Below are positions 53,950 to 63,896 of a DNA stretch of 64,000 nt, piece after piece (within the stretch, counting starts at the first letter, position 1; each line of letters starts with the position of its first letter). The stretch lies in contig NZ_CP107904.1 in the NCBI RefSeq assembly GCF_036013975.1, positions 1,364,001 through 1,428,000 of the forward strand, in the 5' to 3' direction. Origin of the DNA: Kitasatospora sp. NBC_00458. Its GTDB lineage: Bacteria; Actinomycetota; Actinomycetes; Streptomycetales; Streptomycetaceae. A program made the position numbers and the translations under genes. A model generated the notes under the pieces. It had not been told where the DNA came from. It did not search any database and saw only the letters and a program-made list of their open reading frames with translations.

Positions 53950-54231
53950 TCAGGTCGCCATCCGGTGCCGGCCGCGTCCGGGCGTCCTCCACCGGGCCAC
54001 CACGCCCGCCAGGGCGATCAGGGTCACGGCCCAGACGACGCTGAAGACGATCAGCCACGGCAGTGACGACAGCTGGGAGCCGACGGCGCCCAGGCCGAGG
54101 GAGAGGGCGACCAGGAAGACCACGGCCGTCGGGGTGAGGCCGAGCAGGCCGTGCCAGGCGCGGTGCGCGAGGCTCGGGTGGGCCGGCGCTTCGGGGCCGG
54201 TGTCGAGAGCCTTGTAGGTGAGCAGGTCCAT
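53950..54231 (-). CDS. Small two-TM membrane protein
   Basis: 93 residues. Two hydrophobic segments (LTPTAVVFLVALSLGLGAV and PWLIVFSVVWAVTLIALAGVVA) end in a basic tail (RTPGRGRHRM). It lies 28 bases downstream of Ku on the same strand and may be co-transcribed with it. No family assigned. Confidence 0.7.
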   Translation of the reverse strand: MDLLTYKALDTGPEAPAHPSLAHRAWHGLLGLTPTAVVFLVALSLGLGAVGSQLSSLPWLIVFSVVWAVTLIALAGVVARWRTPGRGRHRMAT

Positions 54232-54259
54232 CGGGGATCACCTCCGGGGTGACGGGAGG

Positions 54260-55354
54260 TCACGAGGCCTTCCGAGGGGTGGCGGACTTCCGGGTCGTGG
54301 ACTTCGTGGCGGCGGACTTCTTCGCGGTGGTCTTCGCGGTGGTCTTCGTGGCGGTGCTCTTCGTGGCACCGGCCTTCGTGGCGGCGGGCTTCTCCGTGCC
54401 GGTCCTCGCCGCAGTGGTCTTCGTGGCGGTCCGCTTCGCGGTGGACCTCTCCGCCGCCGCGGTGCGCCTGCGCGGCGCCCGCCCCTCCTCGGCAGGCCGG
54501 TCGGACCGGTCGGACTCGTCGCCCCCCTCGGACTCGCCGGACTCCGCCTCCTCCTCCCCCGCCGACCGGCCGGGGTGGGCGCCCTTGGCCTGCCGGAGAC
54601 TGCTGCGCAGCGCCTCCATCAGATCGATCACGTTGTCCGGCGCCTCCCCCGGCTCCTCCTCGTGCGGCACCTCGACACCCTGCAGCCGGGCCTCGATGAC
54701 CTGCTGGAGCGCCTGCTGGTAGTCGTCGTGGAGCTGGGCCAGGTCGAAGTCCTCGGAGAGGGTCTCCATCAGCGAACGCGCCATCTTCAGCTCCTGCGGC
54801 CGGACGGTGACCTCCTCCTCCGGCGCGATGCCGGCGGCCGGGCGGACCTCGTCGGGCCAGATGCAGGTCTGGAGCACCAGCGTGCCGTCGTGCACCCGCA
54901 GGACGGCCGGGGACTCCCTGGTCCGCAGCGCGATCTTGGTGACGGCGATCTGCCCGGACTCGACCAGCGCGTCGCGGAGCAGCGCGTACGGCTTGGCGGC
55001 GGCCTTGTCGGCGACGCCGACGTAGTACGCCTTGGAGAACATCAGCGGGTCGATCTCGGTCGCGTCCACGAAGGCCAGCACGTCGATGATCTTCTTGCTG
55101 GGCAGCGGGAGGTCCGCGAGGTCCGCGTCCGTGAGGGTGACGGTCCGGCCGTCCGGGGACTCGTAGCCCTTGGCGATCTCCGCGTACGGGACCTCCTTGG
55201 CCTCCTGCTCGCAGTACCGCTTCATCCGCACCCGGCCGCCGTCCTTGGCGTGCACCTGGTGCAGCGGGACGTCGTGCTCCTGGGTGGCGGAGTACAGGTG
55301 GACGGGGATGGAGACCAGGCCGAAGCTGATCGTCCCCTTCCAGGTGGTCTGCAT
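54260..55354 (-). CDS. ku: Ku DNA-end-binding protein
   Basis: 364 residues from the ATG at 55354, with AAGGAG upstream. The Ku core (1-255) is clear: TTWKGTISFGLVSIPVHLYSA, RVRMKRYCEQE, and KPYALLRDALVESGQIAV. It is followed by an acidic segment and a ~90-residue Lys/Ala/Thr-rich tail of TKTTAK-type repeats. Bacterial Ku dimers bind double-strand breaks and recruit LigD for end joining; Lys-rich tails extend DNA binding. No LigD gene lies in this window. Confidence 0.95.
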   Translation of the reverse strand: MQTTWKGTISFGLVSIPVHLYSATQEHDVPLHQVHAKDGGRVRMKRYCEQEAKEVPYAEIAKGYESPDGRTVTLTDADLADLPLPSKKIIDVLAFVDATEIDPLMFSKAYYVGVADKAAAKPYALLRDALVESGQIAVTKIALRTRESPAVLRVHDGTLVLQTCIWPDEVRPAAGIAPEEEVTVRPQELKMARSLMETLSEDFDLAQLHDDYQQALQQVIEARLQGVEVPHEEEPGEAPDNVIDLMEALRSSLRQAKGAHPGRSAGEEEAESGESEGGDESDRSDRPAEEGRAPRRRTAAAERSTAKRTATKTTAARTGTEKPAATKAGATKSTATKTTAKTTAKKSAATKSTTRKSATPRKAS

Positions 55355-55546
55355 GGGGTCGCTCCTTCCCGGAGCCGTCCCGGCGGGGTTCCCGCTGCCC
55401 GGAGCGTCCCGCCCCGGAACCTCCACTCTGCCCGGGTTCGCCCCGATCGGCCACAGGATCCCGCCCGGGCCGCCCGGCCACCCCGCCCGGGCGGCCCGCA
55501 CCGCCGGTCCGGGCGGACAATGGCGGCGGGACGGAGGTGGTGCCCG

Positions 55547-55762
55547 GTGCACGACAGGACCGGAGCGGCCCCGCCGCCCGCCGCGACCACCTACCGGGTG
55601 GCCTACGCGGTGGCCGGCACGGACGGCGTGCGGCGGGCGGAGGTCACCGTCGTGCCCGGGTACTCCCAGGAGGGCGACATCCCCGCGCTGCTCGCCGTCC
55701 GCCTCACCGGGGACCGGGCCGACGCCCGGCTGATCACCGTGCTCGCCCTGTCGGCCGACTGA
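55547..55762 (+). CDS. Hypothetical small protein, 71 residues
   Basis: The GTG at 55547 has GGAGG 9 bases upstream; an ATG at 55520 is in frame but has no ribosome binding site. The sequence is beta-like (TTYRVAYAVAGTDGVRRAEVTVVPGYSQEGDIPALLAVRLTG), soluble, with no signal peptide. No family recognised; coding is supported by codon bias and the ribosome binding site. Confidence 0.55.
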   Translation: MHDRTGAAPPPAATTYRVAYAVAGTDGVRRAEVTVVPGYSQEGDIPALLAVRLTGDRADARLITVLALSAD

Positions 55763-55945
55763 CCCGGCCCGTCCGGCGGCCCGGGAGGCGGAGCGCCCGA
55801 CGGCCCGGGAGGCGGAGCGCCCGACGAACCGCCCGAAGGGAGCAGCGGGCGGCTCCTCCCCGGGCCCGGGGCACCGCCTCGACCTAGGGTTTGTCGCATC
55901 CGGCCCGGCCTCCCCCCACGGGCGGATCCACCCCCGGGAGAGCCC

Positions 55946-58180
55946 ATGACGCCGCCCAGTCGGGCCACCGACCCCAGCGCACCCGCCCAGGCCCACCGGG
56001 GCCTGCTCCGCCGGATCGGCGAGTGGTGCGCCCGGCACTCCGTCCTCGTGATCGTCCTCTGGCTGGCTGTCCTCGCCTGCGTCCAGGTCGCCAACCGGAC
56101 GGTCGGGGGCACCTACTCGGACGACTTCTCGCTGCCCGGCAGCCAGTCCCAGAAGGGGCGGGACGTCCTCCAGGCGCACGAGCCCGCGGCCGGCGGCACC
56201 GCCGCCCAGATCGTCCTGAACGACGCCCAGCCGCTGACCGGCTTCGCGCCGCAGCTCGACCAGACGCTCACCGCGCTCCAGCAGCTGCCGCACGTGCTGT
56301 CCGTGCAGAGCCCGCTGCCGCCCGCCGGACAGCCGGCGCCGCCGGGCGGACCGCTGTCCGCGGACGGCCTCACCGGCTACATCACCGTCCGCTTCGACGA
56401 CAACCCCACGACGCTCGGCGACTCCTACCTGGACGAGGTGGACACCGCCGTCGCGCCGCTGCGGTCCGCCGGGGTGGACGTGGAGTACGGCGGCCCGCTC
56501 GGCGAGCTGGCCCGGCCGGCCCCGGACGACCGCACCAGCGAGGCGATCGGCTTCGCGGTCGCGGTCGTGGTGCTGCTGATCGGCTTCGGCAGCGTCATCG
56601 CGGCCGGGGTCCCGCTGGTCACCGCGCTGATCGGCGCGGTGGTGGGCCTCGGCCTGCTCGGTCTGCTGGCGGCGCTGTCCACCTTCGCGACCGTCGCGCC
56701 GACGCTGGCGACCATGATCGGGCTGGGCGTCGGCATCGACTACGCGCTGTTCCTGCTCACCAGGCACCGGCAGAACCTGATGGACGGCCACGATCCGGTC
56801 GCCTCCGCCGGGCAGGCGGTCGCCACCAGCGGGCGCGCGGTCCTGGTCTCCGGCTGCACGGTGGTCATCGCCCTGACCGGCCTGTCCGTCTCCGGGATCA
56901 CGTTCATCGCCAAGCTGGGCGTCGCGGCGGCGGTGACCGTGGTCTCGGCCGTGCTCGGCGCCCTCACCCTGCTGCCCGCCCTGATGGGGCTGATCGGGCG
57001 GCGGATGGACCGCTTCCACGTGCGGCGGCCGATCGCCGAGACCGGGGCCGCGCCGGGCGAGGAGGTCACCGGGAGCTGGCACCGCTACGCCCAGCGGGTC
57101 GAGCGGCGGCCGTGGTGGTTCCTGGCCGGCGGCCTGGTCGCGATCGCCGTGCTGGCGATCCCGGTGTTCTCGATCCGGCTCGGGCACATCGACGACGGCG
57201 CCGACCCGACCACGTTCACCGACCGGCGGGCCTTCGACCTGATGTCGGCGGCCTTCGGGCCCGGCTCCAACGGGCCGCTCACCGTGGTGGTGGACCAGAG
57301 CGGGGTGCCCGCCGGGAACCGGGCCGGCGTGCAGGGCTCCGTCCAGCAGGCACTGACCGGGCTGCCGGGGGCGGCCAGCGTCAGCCCGGTCCAGCCCAGC
57401 CAGGACGGCGACATCCTGGTGTCCACCGTGATCCCGGTGCAGCGGCCGCAGGACGAGAGCACCACCGACCTGGTCAACCGGCTCACCGACACGGTGCTCC
57501 CGGACTCCGTGGCCGGCACGGGCGCCCGGACGTACGTGACCGGGAACACCGCGGCGCAGGTGGACTTCCTGGACATCGTGGCCAGCCGGCTGCCGTGGAT
57601 CATCGCGGTGGTGGTGGGGCTCGCCTTCCTGATCATCCTGGTGGTGTTCCGGGGCCTGCTGGTCGCGGTGAAGGCCGCCGTCCTCAACCTGATCTCGATC
57701 GCGGCGTCCTACGGCGTGCTGGTCGCGGTCTTCCAGTGGGGCTGGGGCGGCCCGGCGCTCGGCGTCTCGGGCACCGTGCCGATCGAGAGCTACGTGCCGA
57801 TGATGATGTTCGCGATCGTCTTCGGCCTGAGCATGGACTACGAGATCTTCCTGCTCTCCCGGGTGCACGAGGCCTGGCTGCGCACCGGCGACAGCCGGGC
57901 GGGCGTGGCGCACGCGCTGGAGATCACGGCCCGGGTGATCAGCTGCGCGGCGCTGATCATGGTCAGCGTGTTCGCCGCGTTCATCGTCAGCGACAACATC
58001 GTGATCAAGATGATGGGCCTGGGGCTGGCGGTGAGCGTCCTGGTCGACGCCACCATCGTCCGGCTGCTGCTGGTGCCGGCGGTCATGACGCTGCTCGGCC
58101 CGGCCGCGTGGTGGACGCCCCGGTTCCTCGACCGGATCCTCCCGCACATCGACACCGAGGGCGAGCGCGAGCAGGTCTGA
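55946..58180 (+). CDS. MMPL-family RND transporter
   Basis: 744 residues with twelve predicted helices in two MMPL halves. The periplasmic domain begins after the first helix ([19 protein letters not shown]). The proton-relay/family motifs [14 protein letters not shown] and [13 protein letters not shown] mark the equivalent helices of each half. Such YdfJ/MmpL-like pumps export lipids or small hydrophobic compounds. It stands alone on its strand. Confidence 0.93.
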   Translation: MTPPSRATDPSAPAQAHRGLLRRIGEWCARHSVLVIVLWLAVLACVQVANRTVGGTYSDDFSLPGSQSQKGRDVLQAHEPAAGGTAAQIVLNDAQPLTGFAPQLDQTLTALQQLPHVLSVQSPLPPAGQPAPPGGPLSADGLTGYITVRFDDNPTTLGDSYLDEVDTAVAPLRSAGVDVEYGGPLGELARPAPDDRTSEAIGFAVAVVVLLIGFGSVIAAGVPLVTALIGAVVGLGLLGLLAALSTFATVAPTLATMIGLGVGIDYALFLLTRHRQNLMDGHDPVASAGQAVATSGRAVLVSGCTVVIALTGLSVSGITFIAKLGVAAAVTVVSAVLGALTLLPALMGLIGRRMDRFHVRRPIAETGAAPGEEVTGSWHRYAQRVERRPWWFLAGGLVAIAVLAIPVFSIRLGHIDDGADPTTFTDRRAFDLMSAAFGPGSNGPLTVVVDQSGVPAGNRAGVQGSVQQALTGLPGAASVSPVQPSQDGDILVSTVIPVQRPQDESTTDLVNRLTDTVLPDSVAGTGARTYVTGNTAAQVDFLDIVASRLPWIIAVVVGLAFLIILVVFRGLLVAVKAAVLNLISIAASYGVLVAVFQWGWGGPALGVSGTVPIESYVPMMMFAIVFGLSMDYEIFLLSRVHEAWLRTGDSRAGVAHALEITARVISCAALIMVSVFAAFIVSDNIVIKMMGLGLAVSVLVDATIVRLLLVPAVMTLLGPAAWWTPRFLDRILPHIDTEGEREQV

Positions 58181-58242
58181 CGCCGCGTCCGGCCCCCTGG
58201 CCCCAGGCGGACCGGACGCCGGGGGACCGGACGCCGGGGGGC

Positions 58243-59592
58243 TCAGGCCTGGAGCGAGGCGAGCGTGACGATGGTGATGTCGGACGGCGCGCCCACCCGG
58301 ACCGGCGGCCCCCAGGCACCCGCGCCCCGCGTCACGTAGAGCTGGGTGTCGCCGTAGCGCTCCAGCCCGGCGACGGTGGGGTTGGCCAGCTCGGCGATGA
58401 AGTTGCCCGGCCAGAGCTGGCCGCCGTGGGTGTGGCCGGAGAGCTGGAGGTCGACGCCGTGCCGGACGGCGTCGTGGATGGTGACCGGCTGGTGCGACAG
58501 CAGGACGGAGGTGCGGGCCCGGTCGCGGTCGCCGAGCGCCCTGCCGAAGTCCGGGCCGTCCCCCTTCTTTTCGCCGGCGATGTCGTTGACCCCGGCCAGG
58601 TCGAAGCCGCCCAGCTCCACCCGGGCGTTCTGCAGCGGGTGGACGCCCAGCTCGCGGACGAAGTCCACCCAGGGCGCGGCGCCGGAGAAGTACTCGTGGT
58701 TGCCGGTGACGAAGAACGCCCCGTCACGGGCCCGCAGCTGCGCCAGCGGCTCGGCGTCCCGGCCGAGCTCGGCCACGCTGCCGTCCACCAGGTCGCCGAC
58801 GATCGCGATCAGGTCGGGCCGGGCGCCGTTGATGGTGTCCACGATCCGCTGGGTGTGGGCGCGGCCGAGGATCGGTCCGAGGTGGATGTCGCTGACCACG
58901 GCGATCCGGTAGCCGTGGGCGCGGGCGGGCAGCTTGGCCAGCGGCACGGTCACCTGCTTGAGCCGGGGCCCGCGCAGGACGCCGTAGGCGCCGGTGCCGA
59001 CCACGGCCGCCGCCGCGCCCGAGGCGCCGAGCGCGACCGCCCGGGCCACGAAGAGGCGCCGCTCGGGCGAGGGCGCGAGGGCCTTCGGGGGTGCGTCGGC
59101 CGCCACCGCCGGGGCGTCCGGCGCCGGTGCGGCCACCGCCACGGCGGCCGGTGCCGGGGCGGCCGCGGCCGCGACGTCCGGCGTCGGGGCCGCGGTGGCC
59201 GGGCCGGGCGCGGTGGCGGCCCCGGGCACGGCCCCCGGCCCGGTCCCGGCCGCGGGCTCCGTCCGCCGTGCCGCCCTCCGCTCCGGGAGGCGGAGCAGCA
59301 GCGGCCGGACGGCCTCGCCGACACCGAGCGCCAGCAGCAGGTAGAGCAGCACCGCCAGCCAGAGGAACCCCGGCCAGGCCAGCCACCGCTGCACGGACAT
59401 CGGGAACGCCCGCCCGCCGGCGAGCGCGCCGACGGCGAACAGCGGCAGGACGACGGCGAGCACGGTGCCGGTGCGGCGCCACCACCCGCCCGGCGCGGAG
59501 ACGTCGCGCACCAGGCGGCGCCAGAGGTACCGGTGGGCGAGGGCCAGGACGGCCAGGGCGAGGAGGATGCCGAACACCACGAGCACGATCAT
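58243..59592 (-). CDS. Membrane-anchored metallophosphoesterase
   Basis: 449 residues from the ATG at 59592. Three to four N-terminal TM segments precede a long Ala/Pro linker (about 115-190) and a further hydrophobic segment. A calcineurin-like phosphoesterase domain follows, with all metal motifs: VVSDIHLGPIL, IVGDLVDG, TGNHEYFSG, LLSHQP and LSGHTHGGQ. The layout matches the YkuE/YaeI-type membrane phosphoesterases. The active site probably faces outward. Confidence 0.9.
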   Translation of the reverse strand: MIVLVVFGILLALAVLALAHRYLWRRLVRDVSAPGGWWRRTGTVLAVVLPLFAVGALAGGRAFPMSVQRWLAWPGFLWLAVLLYLLLALGVGEAVRPLLLRLPERRAARRTEPAAGTGPGAVPGAATAPGPATAAPTPDVAAAAAPAPAAVAVAAPAPDAPAVAADAPPKALAPSPERRLFVARAVALGASGAAAAVVGTGAYGVLRGPRLKQVTVPLAKLPARAHGYRIAVVSDIHLGPILGRAHTQRIVDTINGARPDLIAIVGDLVDGSVAELGRDAEPLAQLRARDGAFFVTGNHEYFSGAAPWVDFVRELGVHPLQNARVELGGFDLAGVNDIAGEKKGDGPDFGRALGDRDRARTSVLLSHQPVTIHDAVRHGVDLQLSGHTHGGQLWPGNFIAELANPTVAGLERYGDTQLYVTRGAGAWGPPVRVGAPSDITIVTLASLQA

Positions 59593-59751
59593 CACGCGGA
59601 CAGTATGGACGGCCGCCCGGCCGGCCCCGCGGGCGGGCCGCCCACTGCCCCCCGACACCGCCCGTGACCTGGCGATGTGTCAGATTTGAGCTTTCGCCGC
59701 CCCCTCTTCACCCGCCCTGACCTGGTCTTTCGTGTCCGCTGAGCGAACAGT

Positions 59752-59793
59752 TATCGGAGCGTTGTTCCGATACCCGGAGGTAGAAGTTAGGTT
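59752..59793 (+). promoter_or_regulatory. Inverted repeat and -10-like box upstream of permease gene
   Basis: TATCGGA (59752-59758) and TCCGATA (59766-59772) form a perfect 7-bp inverted repeat with a 7-bp spacer. TAGGTT at 59788-59793 resembles a -10 box. The repeat would overlap the -35 region, the right place for a repressor or activator of the permease gene. Confidence 0.45.
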
Positions 59794-59879
59794 GCACCGC
59801 AATGCGCGGATCCGTCCCCCACCCTCCGGCGTACGAGTCGAGGGTCAGGCCGCGCTGGAAAGGCACAGGGCACCCTCAG

Positions 59880-61337
59880 ATGAGTGCGGAAACCACCACT
59901 TCGGCCGGATCGCCCCCGGTCGACGCCTCCACGAACGGCAGCACCCCGAAGCAGCCCGGTCACGGTGGCGACGGCCACCTGAAGGCCGGTCTCAAGAACC
60001 GCCACCTGTCGATGATCGCCATCGGCGGCGTCATCGGCGCCGGCCTGTTCGTCGGCTCGGGCGCGGGCATCGCCGCGACCGGCCCCGGCATCCTGCTCTC
60101 CTACGCACTGGCCGGCGTGCTGGTCGTGCTGGTCATGCGGATGCTCGGCGAGATGGCCGCGGCCGACCCGCAGAGCGGCTCCTTCTCGGCGTACGCGGAC
60201 CGGGCGCTCGGCCGCTGGGCCGGGTTCTCGATCGGCTGGCTGTACTGGTTCTTCTGGGTCGTCGTGCTGGCCGTCGAGGCCACCGCCGGCGCGAAGATCC
60301 TCAACGGCTGGATGCCCGGCGTGCCCCAGTGGGCGTTCGCCCTGATCGTGATGGCCGTGCTGACCGCGACCAACCTGGGCTCGGTCGCCTCCTACGGCGA
60401 GTTCGAGTTCTGGTTCGCCGGGATCAAGGTGGTGGCGATCGCCGCCTTCCTGGTGATCGGCACGCTGGCCGTGTTCGGCCTGCTGCCCGGCACACACTCC
60501 GTCGGCACCGAGAACCTGACCGGCCACGGCGGATTCCTGCCGCACGGAGTGGGCGCGGTCTTCACCGGCATGCTCACCGTCGTCTTCGCCTTCATGGGCA
60601 GCGAGATCGTCACCCTGGCCGCCGGCGAGTCCGAGGACCCGGAGAAGGCGGTCAGCAAGGCCACCAACAGTGTGATCTGGCGGATCGGCCTGTTCTACCT
60701 GGGCTCGATCCTGCTCGTGGTGACCCTGCTGCCGTGGGACTCCGCCGCGGTCAAGGGCAGCCCGTACGTGGCGGTGCTGGAGCACGTCGGCATCCCGGGC
60801 GCCGGCCGGGTGATGGACGTGATCGTGCTGACCGCCGTGCTCTCCTGCCTGAACTCGGGCATGTACACCGCCTCCCGGATGGCCTTCTCGCTCGGGCAGC
60901 GCGGCGACGCGCCGAAGGCCTTCGCCTCGGTGACCAAGCGCGGTGTGCCGCGGGTGGCGATCCTGTCCTCGGTGGTGTTCGGCTTCGTCGCCGTGTTCTT
61001 CAACTACACCTCCCCCGACACCGTGTTCTCCTTCCTGCTCAACTCCTCCGGCGCGGTGGCGCTCTTCGTCTGGCTGGTGATCTGCTTCTCCCAGCTGCGG
61101 ATGCGCAAGATCATCGAGCGTGAGATGCCGGAGCGGCTGACCGTCCGGATGTGGCTGTACCCCTACCTCACCTGGACCGCGATCGGCATGATCGGCTTCG
61201 TGATGGCGTACATGTTCACGGACTCCGACGGGCGGAAGCAGATGTACCTGTCGCTGGTCGCCGCGGCCATCGTGCTGACGGCGTCGGCCGTGGTGGGCCG
61301 CCGGCGGCGGGCAGCGGCGGTGTCCCCGGCCTCCTGA
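59880..61337 (+). CDS. Amino acid permease (GABA/aromatic-type APC family)
   Basis: 485 residues from the ATG at 59880; a reading from 59802 adds a non-conserved leader. Twelve TM segments. The APC substrate motif GGVIGAGLFVGSG lies in helix 1, and GSEIVTLAAGESEDPEKAVSKA marks helix 6 and its loop. Closest in pattern to GabP/AroP-like proton symporters. Substrate not determinable. Confidence 0.92.
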   Translation: MSAETTTSAGSPPVDASTNGSTPKQPGHGGDGHLKAGLKNRHLSMIAIGGVIGAGLFVGSGAGIAATGPGILLSYALAGVLVVLVMRMLGEMAAADPQSGSFSAYADRALGRWAGFSIGWLYWFFWVVVLAVEATAGAKILNGWMPGVPQWAFALIVMAVLTATNLGSVASYGEFEFWFAGIKVVAIAAFLVIGTLAVFGLLPGTHSVGTENLTGHGGFLPHGVGAVFTGMLTVVFAFMGSEIVTLAAGESEDPEKAVSKATNSVIWRIGLFYLGSILLVVTLLPWDSAAVKGSPYVAVLEHVGIPGAGRVMDVIVLTAVLSCLNSGMYTASRMAFSLGQRGDAPKAFASVTKRGVPRVAILSSVVFGFVAVFFNYTSPDTVFSFLLNSSGAVALFVWLVICFSQLRMRKIIEREMPERLTVRMWLYPYLTWTAIGMIGFVMAYMFTDSDGRKQMYLSLVAAAIVLTASAVVGRRRRAAAVSPAS

Positions 61338-61360
61338 GCCGGGGCGCGCCGGCCGCGAAC

Positions 61361-61402
61361 CACCGGGCCCGGGAGCCGTTGCGGAGGCTCCCGGGCCCGG
61401 TG
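61361..61402. terminator. 17-bp terminator after permease gene
   Basis: The arms 61361-61377 and 61386-61402 pair perfectly around an 8-nt loop, 24 bases after the permease stop. Confidence 0.85.
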
Positions 61403-61565
61403 CCGTCTTCTCGGGGGCTCCGCCCGGGCCGGTCCGCCGGCGCCCCGCCCGCCGGATCCGGCGGGGCCGCCTCGCGGGCCCCTCCGGCAGGCGCGCCCGG
61501 CCCCGTTCCGTTCCGTGACAGGACGGACATGACCCACTGACCTGCCAGCCCCTACCCTTCCCCTC

Positions 61566-62462
61566 ATGCGAGATCTTGCAGCGGGGATGGGGTACCTGGC
61601 CAAGGGCCAGAAGTGGGTGGGGCGGCACGGCCGCTGGTGGGCCTTCGGGATGATCCCGGCGCTGATCACCCTGGTCGGCTACGTGGTGGCGCTGTACTTC
61701 CTCGGCGGCTGGGCCGGCGACATCGCGGACTGGGCCACTCCGTTCGCCGACGACTGGGGCTCGCCGTGGCAGGGCCTGCTGCGAACCGCGCTGGCCGCGA
61801 TCGTCTTCGTCGGCGGCCTGATGCTGTCCGTCCTCACCTTCACCGCCGTCACGCTGCTGGTCGGCCAGCCCTTCTACGAGGAGCTCTGCGAGAAGGTCGA
61901 CGAGACCGAGGGCGGCGCGCCGACCCCGCCCGACACCCCGCTCTGGCGCGAGCTGCTGGTCTCGGCCCGGGACAGCCTCCACGTGCTGGTCCGGGCGGCC
62001 GGGTTCGGCGTCCTGCTGTTCGCCGGCGGGTTCATCCCGGTGATCGGGCAGACGGTGGTCCCCGTCCTGGGCTTCCTGGTCTCCGGCTTCTTCCTCACGG
62101 TCGAGCTGACCTCGGTCGGCCTGCAGCGGCGCGGGGTGCCGCAGCGCGAGCGGATCCGGCTGCTGCGCTCCCGGCTCGGCCTGGCGTTCGGCTTCGGGGT
62201 GCCGCTGGTGCTGGCCTTCCTGGTCCCGCTGGTCACGGTGGTCGCCATGCCGGGCGCGGTGGCCGGGGCCACGCTGCTGGCCCGCGACCTGGTGCCGGTC
62301 GAGGAGGAGCCGGAGGACGAGGACGGCGAGGAGGACACCCCGTCCGGCGCCGACGCCGTCCCGGACCTGCCCGGGTACGACGCGCAGGGTCCCGTGCCGG
62401 GCAACCCGTACGCGGGCACCCCGCCGCGGCCGGCCGAGCAGAACCCGTACCGGAGCGCCTGA
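61566..62462 (+). CDS. EI24/CysZ-like membrane protein
   Basis: 298 residues with four to five TM segments. The pattern LLVGQPFYEELCEKVDE and the helices around VLLFAGGFIPVIGQTVVPVLGF fit the EI24-domain family (CysZ-like). The C-terminal ~55 residues are acidic, then Pro/Gly-rich and cytoplasmic. Function in actinobacteria is not established. Confidence 0.88.
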   Translation: MRDLAAGMGYLAKGQKWVGRHGRWWAFGMIPALITLVGYVVALYFLGGWAGDIADWATPFADDWGSPWQGLLRTALAAIVFVGGLMLSVLTFTAVTLLVGQPFYEELCEKVDETEGGAPTPPDTPLWRELLVSARDSLHVLVRAAGFGVLLFAGGFIPVIGQTVVPVLGFLVSGFFLTVELTSVGLQRRGVPQRERIRLLRSRLGLAFGFGVPLVLAFLVPLVTVVAMPGAVAGATLLARDLVPVEEEPEDEDGEEDTPSGADAVPDLPGYDAQGPVPGNPYAGTPPRPAEQNPYRSA

Positions 62463-62471
62463 CCCGGCCGC

Positions 62472-62515
62472 CCGAGGGGCGCCCGGTCCGGGGACACCGC
62501 CCGGACGCCCCTCGG
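62472..62515 (+). terminator. Hairpin after the EI24 gene
   Basis: A 10-bp perfect outer stem (62472-62481 with 62506-62515) encloses a second short stem. It begins 9 bases after the stop. Three direct copies of GGCTCACG follow at about 62514-62537. Confidence 0.65.
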
Positions 62516-62833
62516 CTCACGGCTCACGGCTCACGGCCATGGTGGCGCGACCGGCGCGCACCCCGGTGAGCGGCCCGTCACGCTGCGTCCGGCATCGCCC
62601 GGTCCGGGTGTGAGGCCGCCCACAGGGGTTCGCCGATCTACTGCCGCCGATAGTGGTCGGCACCCGCACCGCCCGGCCCACCGGTGGCCCGACGCCCCGC
62701 GCGGACCGGATCGGAGGGCGCGGGACACCCGTACCCGGCCGGAAGGACGCAGGCGGCGAGCCGGTTCGGAGCACTGGTTCGTCGACGATCCGGTCGAGGG
62801 GCCCGGCAATTCACCAAAACGGACAAATCATCA

Positions 62834-62863
62834 CGAAGCGCCCGCCATCGGTCGGGCGCTTCG
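62834..62863 (+). terminator. 11-bp hairpin in the leader region of the transglycosylase gene
   Basis: The arms 62834-62844 and 62853-62863 pair perfectly. It lies about 300 bases upstream of the start at 63166, in a 703-bp gap (62463-63165) that otherwise holds no gene. An A-rich patch (62811-62832) precedes it. It could be an attenuator in a long leader or an unrelated terminator; the aptamer motifs of the c-di-AMP riboswitch, often found before such genes, were not seen. Confidence 0.45.
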
Positions 62864-63165
62864 CCGTTCCCCGCCCCGCGCCCACTACCGCCCGTAGTAC
62901 CCCGTGCTTTTGCCGCCCGTGCCGGGCTCTGCCAAGAATGGCCCGTCGCCAGGCAGCGCGGACCGGTCCCCCGCCGCGCCCCGCCGACCCGCCCCGCACC
63001 TCCGCCGGGGCGGCAGGCCGTCCAGTACGCCGCCGCGGACCGCTCCCCCGAGCCGGCCCGCGCGGCATCCGGCGCCCACGCCACCGCCGAACGCGGTGCA
63101 CCGGCCCGCCCCGACGGCCACCGACGGCCCTGACGGCTCCCCGACGGAAAAGGATCGCCCGCTCC

Positions 63166-63831
63166 ATGCAGCTCAGCCATGCCCGCCGCAACTCGCTGAT
63201 CACCGGCATCGCCACCCTCGTGGTGGCGAGCGCGGCCACCGCCGCCCTCGCCATCCCGGAGAGCGGCACCGCCGTCGCCGAGGCCGTCGCCCCCGTGGCC
63301 GCCGTCTCGGCGGACGGTCAGCCGGTCGCCGGGCAGGCCGAGGCCGACGCGGCCGCCGCCCAGGCCGCGGCGGACGCCCAGGCCCAGGCCCAGGCCCAGG
63401 CGCAGGCCGACGCCGACGCCGCTGCTGCTGCCGCCGCACAGGCCCAGGCGCAGGCGCAGGCGCAGGCCGACGCCAAGGCCAAGGCCGACGCCGCCGCCTC
63501 CCGCTCCCAGGAGCGCTCGGCGCTGAACAGCAAGCCGGTGTACTCCGGCAGCCCGCGCGAGATCGCCGCCCAGATCGTCCCGGCCGGCCAGCTCCAGTGC
63601 TTCAGCAACATCGTGTCCCGCGAGAGCAGCTGGAACCCGACCGCCACCAACGCATCCTCCGGCGCCTACGGCCTGGTCCAGGCGCTGCCCGCCTCCAAGA
63701 TGGCCTCGGCCGGCTCGGACTGGCGCACCAACCCGGCCACCCAGATCAAGTGGGGCCTGAACTACATGAACTCCCGCTACGGCAGCCCGTGCGGCGCCTG
63801 GGCCTTCTGGCAGTCGCACCACTGGTACTGA
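63166..63831 (+). CDS. Secreted SLT-type lytic transglycosylase
   Basis: 221 residues. Signal peptide (RRNSLITGIATLVVASAATAALA) near 8-30. An Ala/Gln/Asp/Lys-rich region (about 55-115) of AQAQAQAQAD-type repeats follows, probably a helical wall-spanning stalk. The C-terminal SLT domain has the catalytic Glu in SNIVSRESSWNPTATNASSGAYGLVQALP and ends in GAWAFWQSHHWY, like many Streptomyces cell-wall hydrolases. It cleaves peptidoglycan glycan strands. Confidence 0.9.
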   Translation: MQLSHARRNSLITGIATLVVASAATAALAIPESGTAVAEAVAPVAAVSADGQPVAGQAEADAAAAQAAADAQAQAQAQAQADADAAAAAAAQAQAQAQAQADAKAKADAAASRSQERSALNSKPVYSGSPREIAAQIVPAGQLQCFSNIVSRESSWNPTATNASSGAYGLVQALPASKMASAGSDWRTNPATQIKWGLNYMNSRYGSPCGAWAFWQSHHWY

Positions 63832-63864
63832 GTCGGCCCCGGGCACACCCCGGCCCCCGGCACC

Positions 63865-63896
63865 CCGGGCCCGCAGGCACCCGCCTGCGGGCCCGG
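63865..63896 (+). terminator. 13-bp terminator after the transglycosylase gene
   Basis: The arms 63865-63877 and 63884-63896 pair perfectly around a 6-nt loop, 34 bases after the stop. The remaining bases to 64000 show no gene start. Confidence 0.8.

Noticed and set aside
62640..63150. ydaO-type c-di-AMP riboswitch
   Set aside because: The conserved GGGGAACC- and GGGGUGAA-like stretches could not be found by eye, so no call was made.
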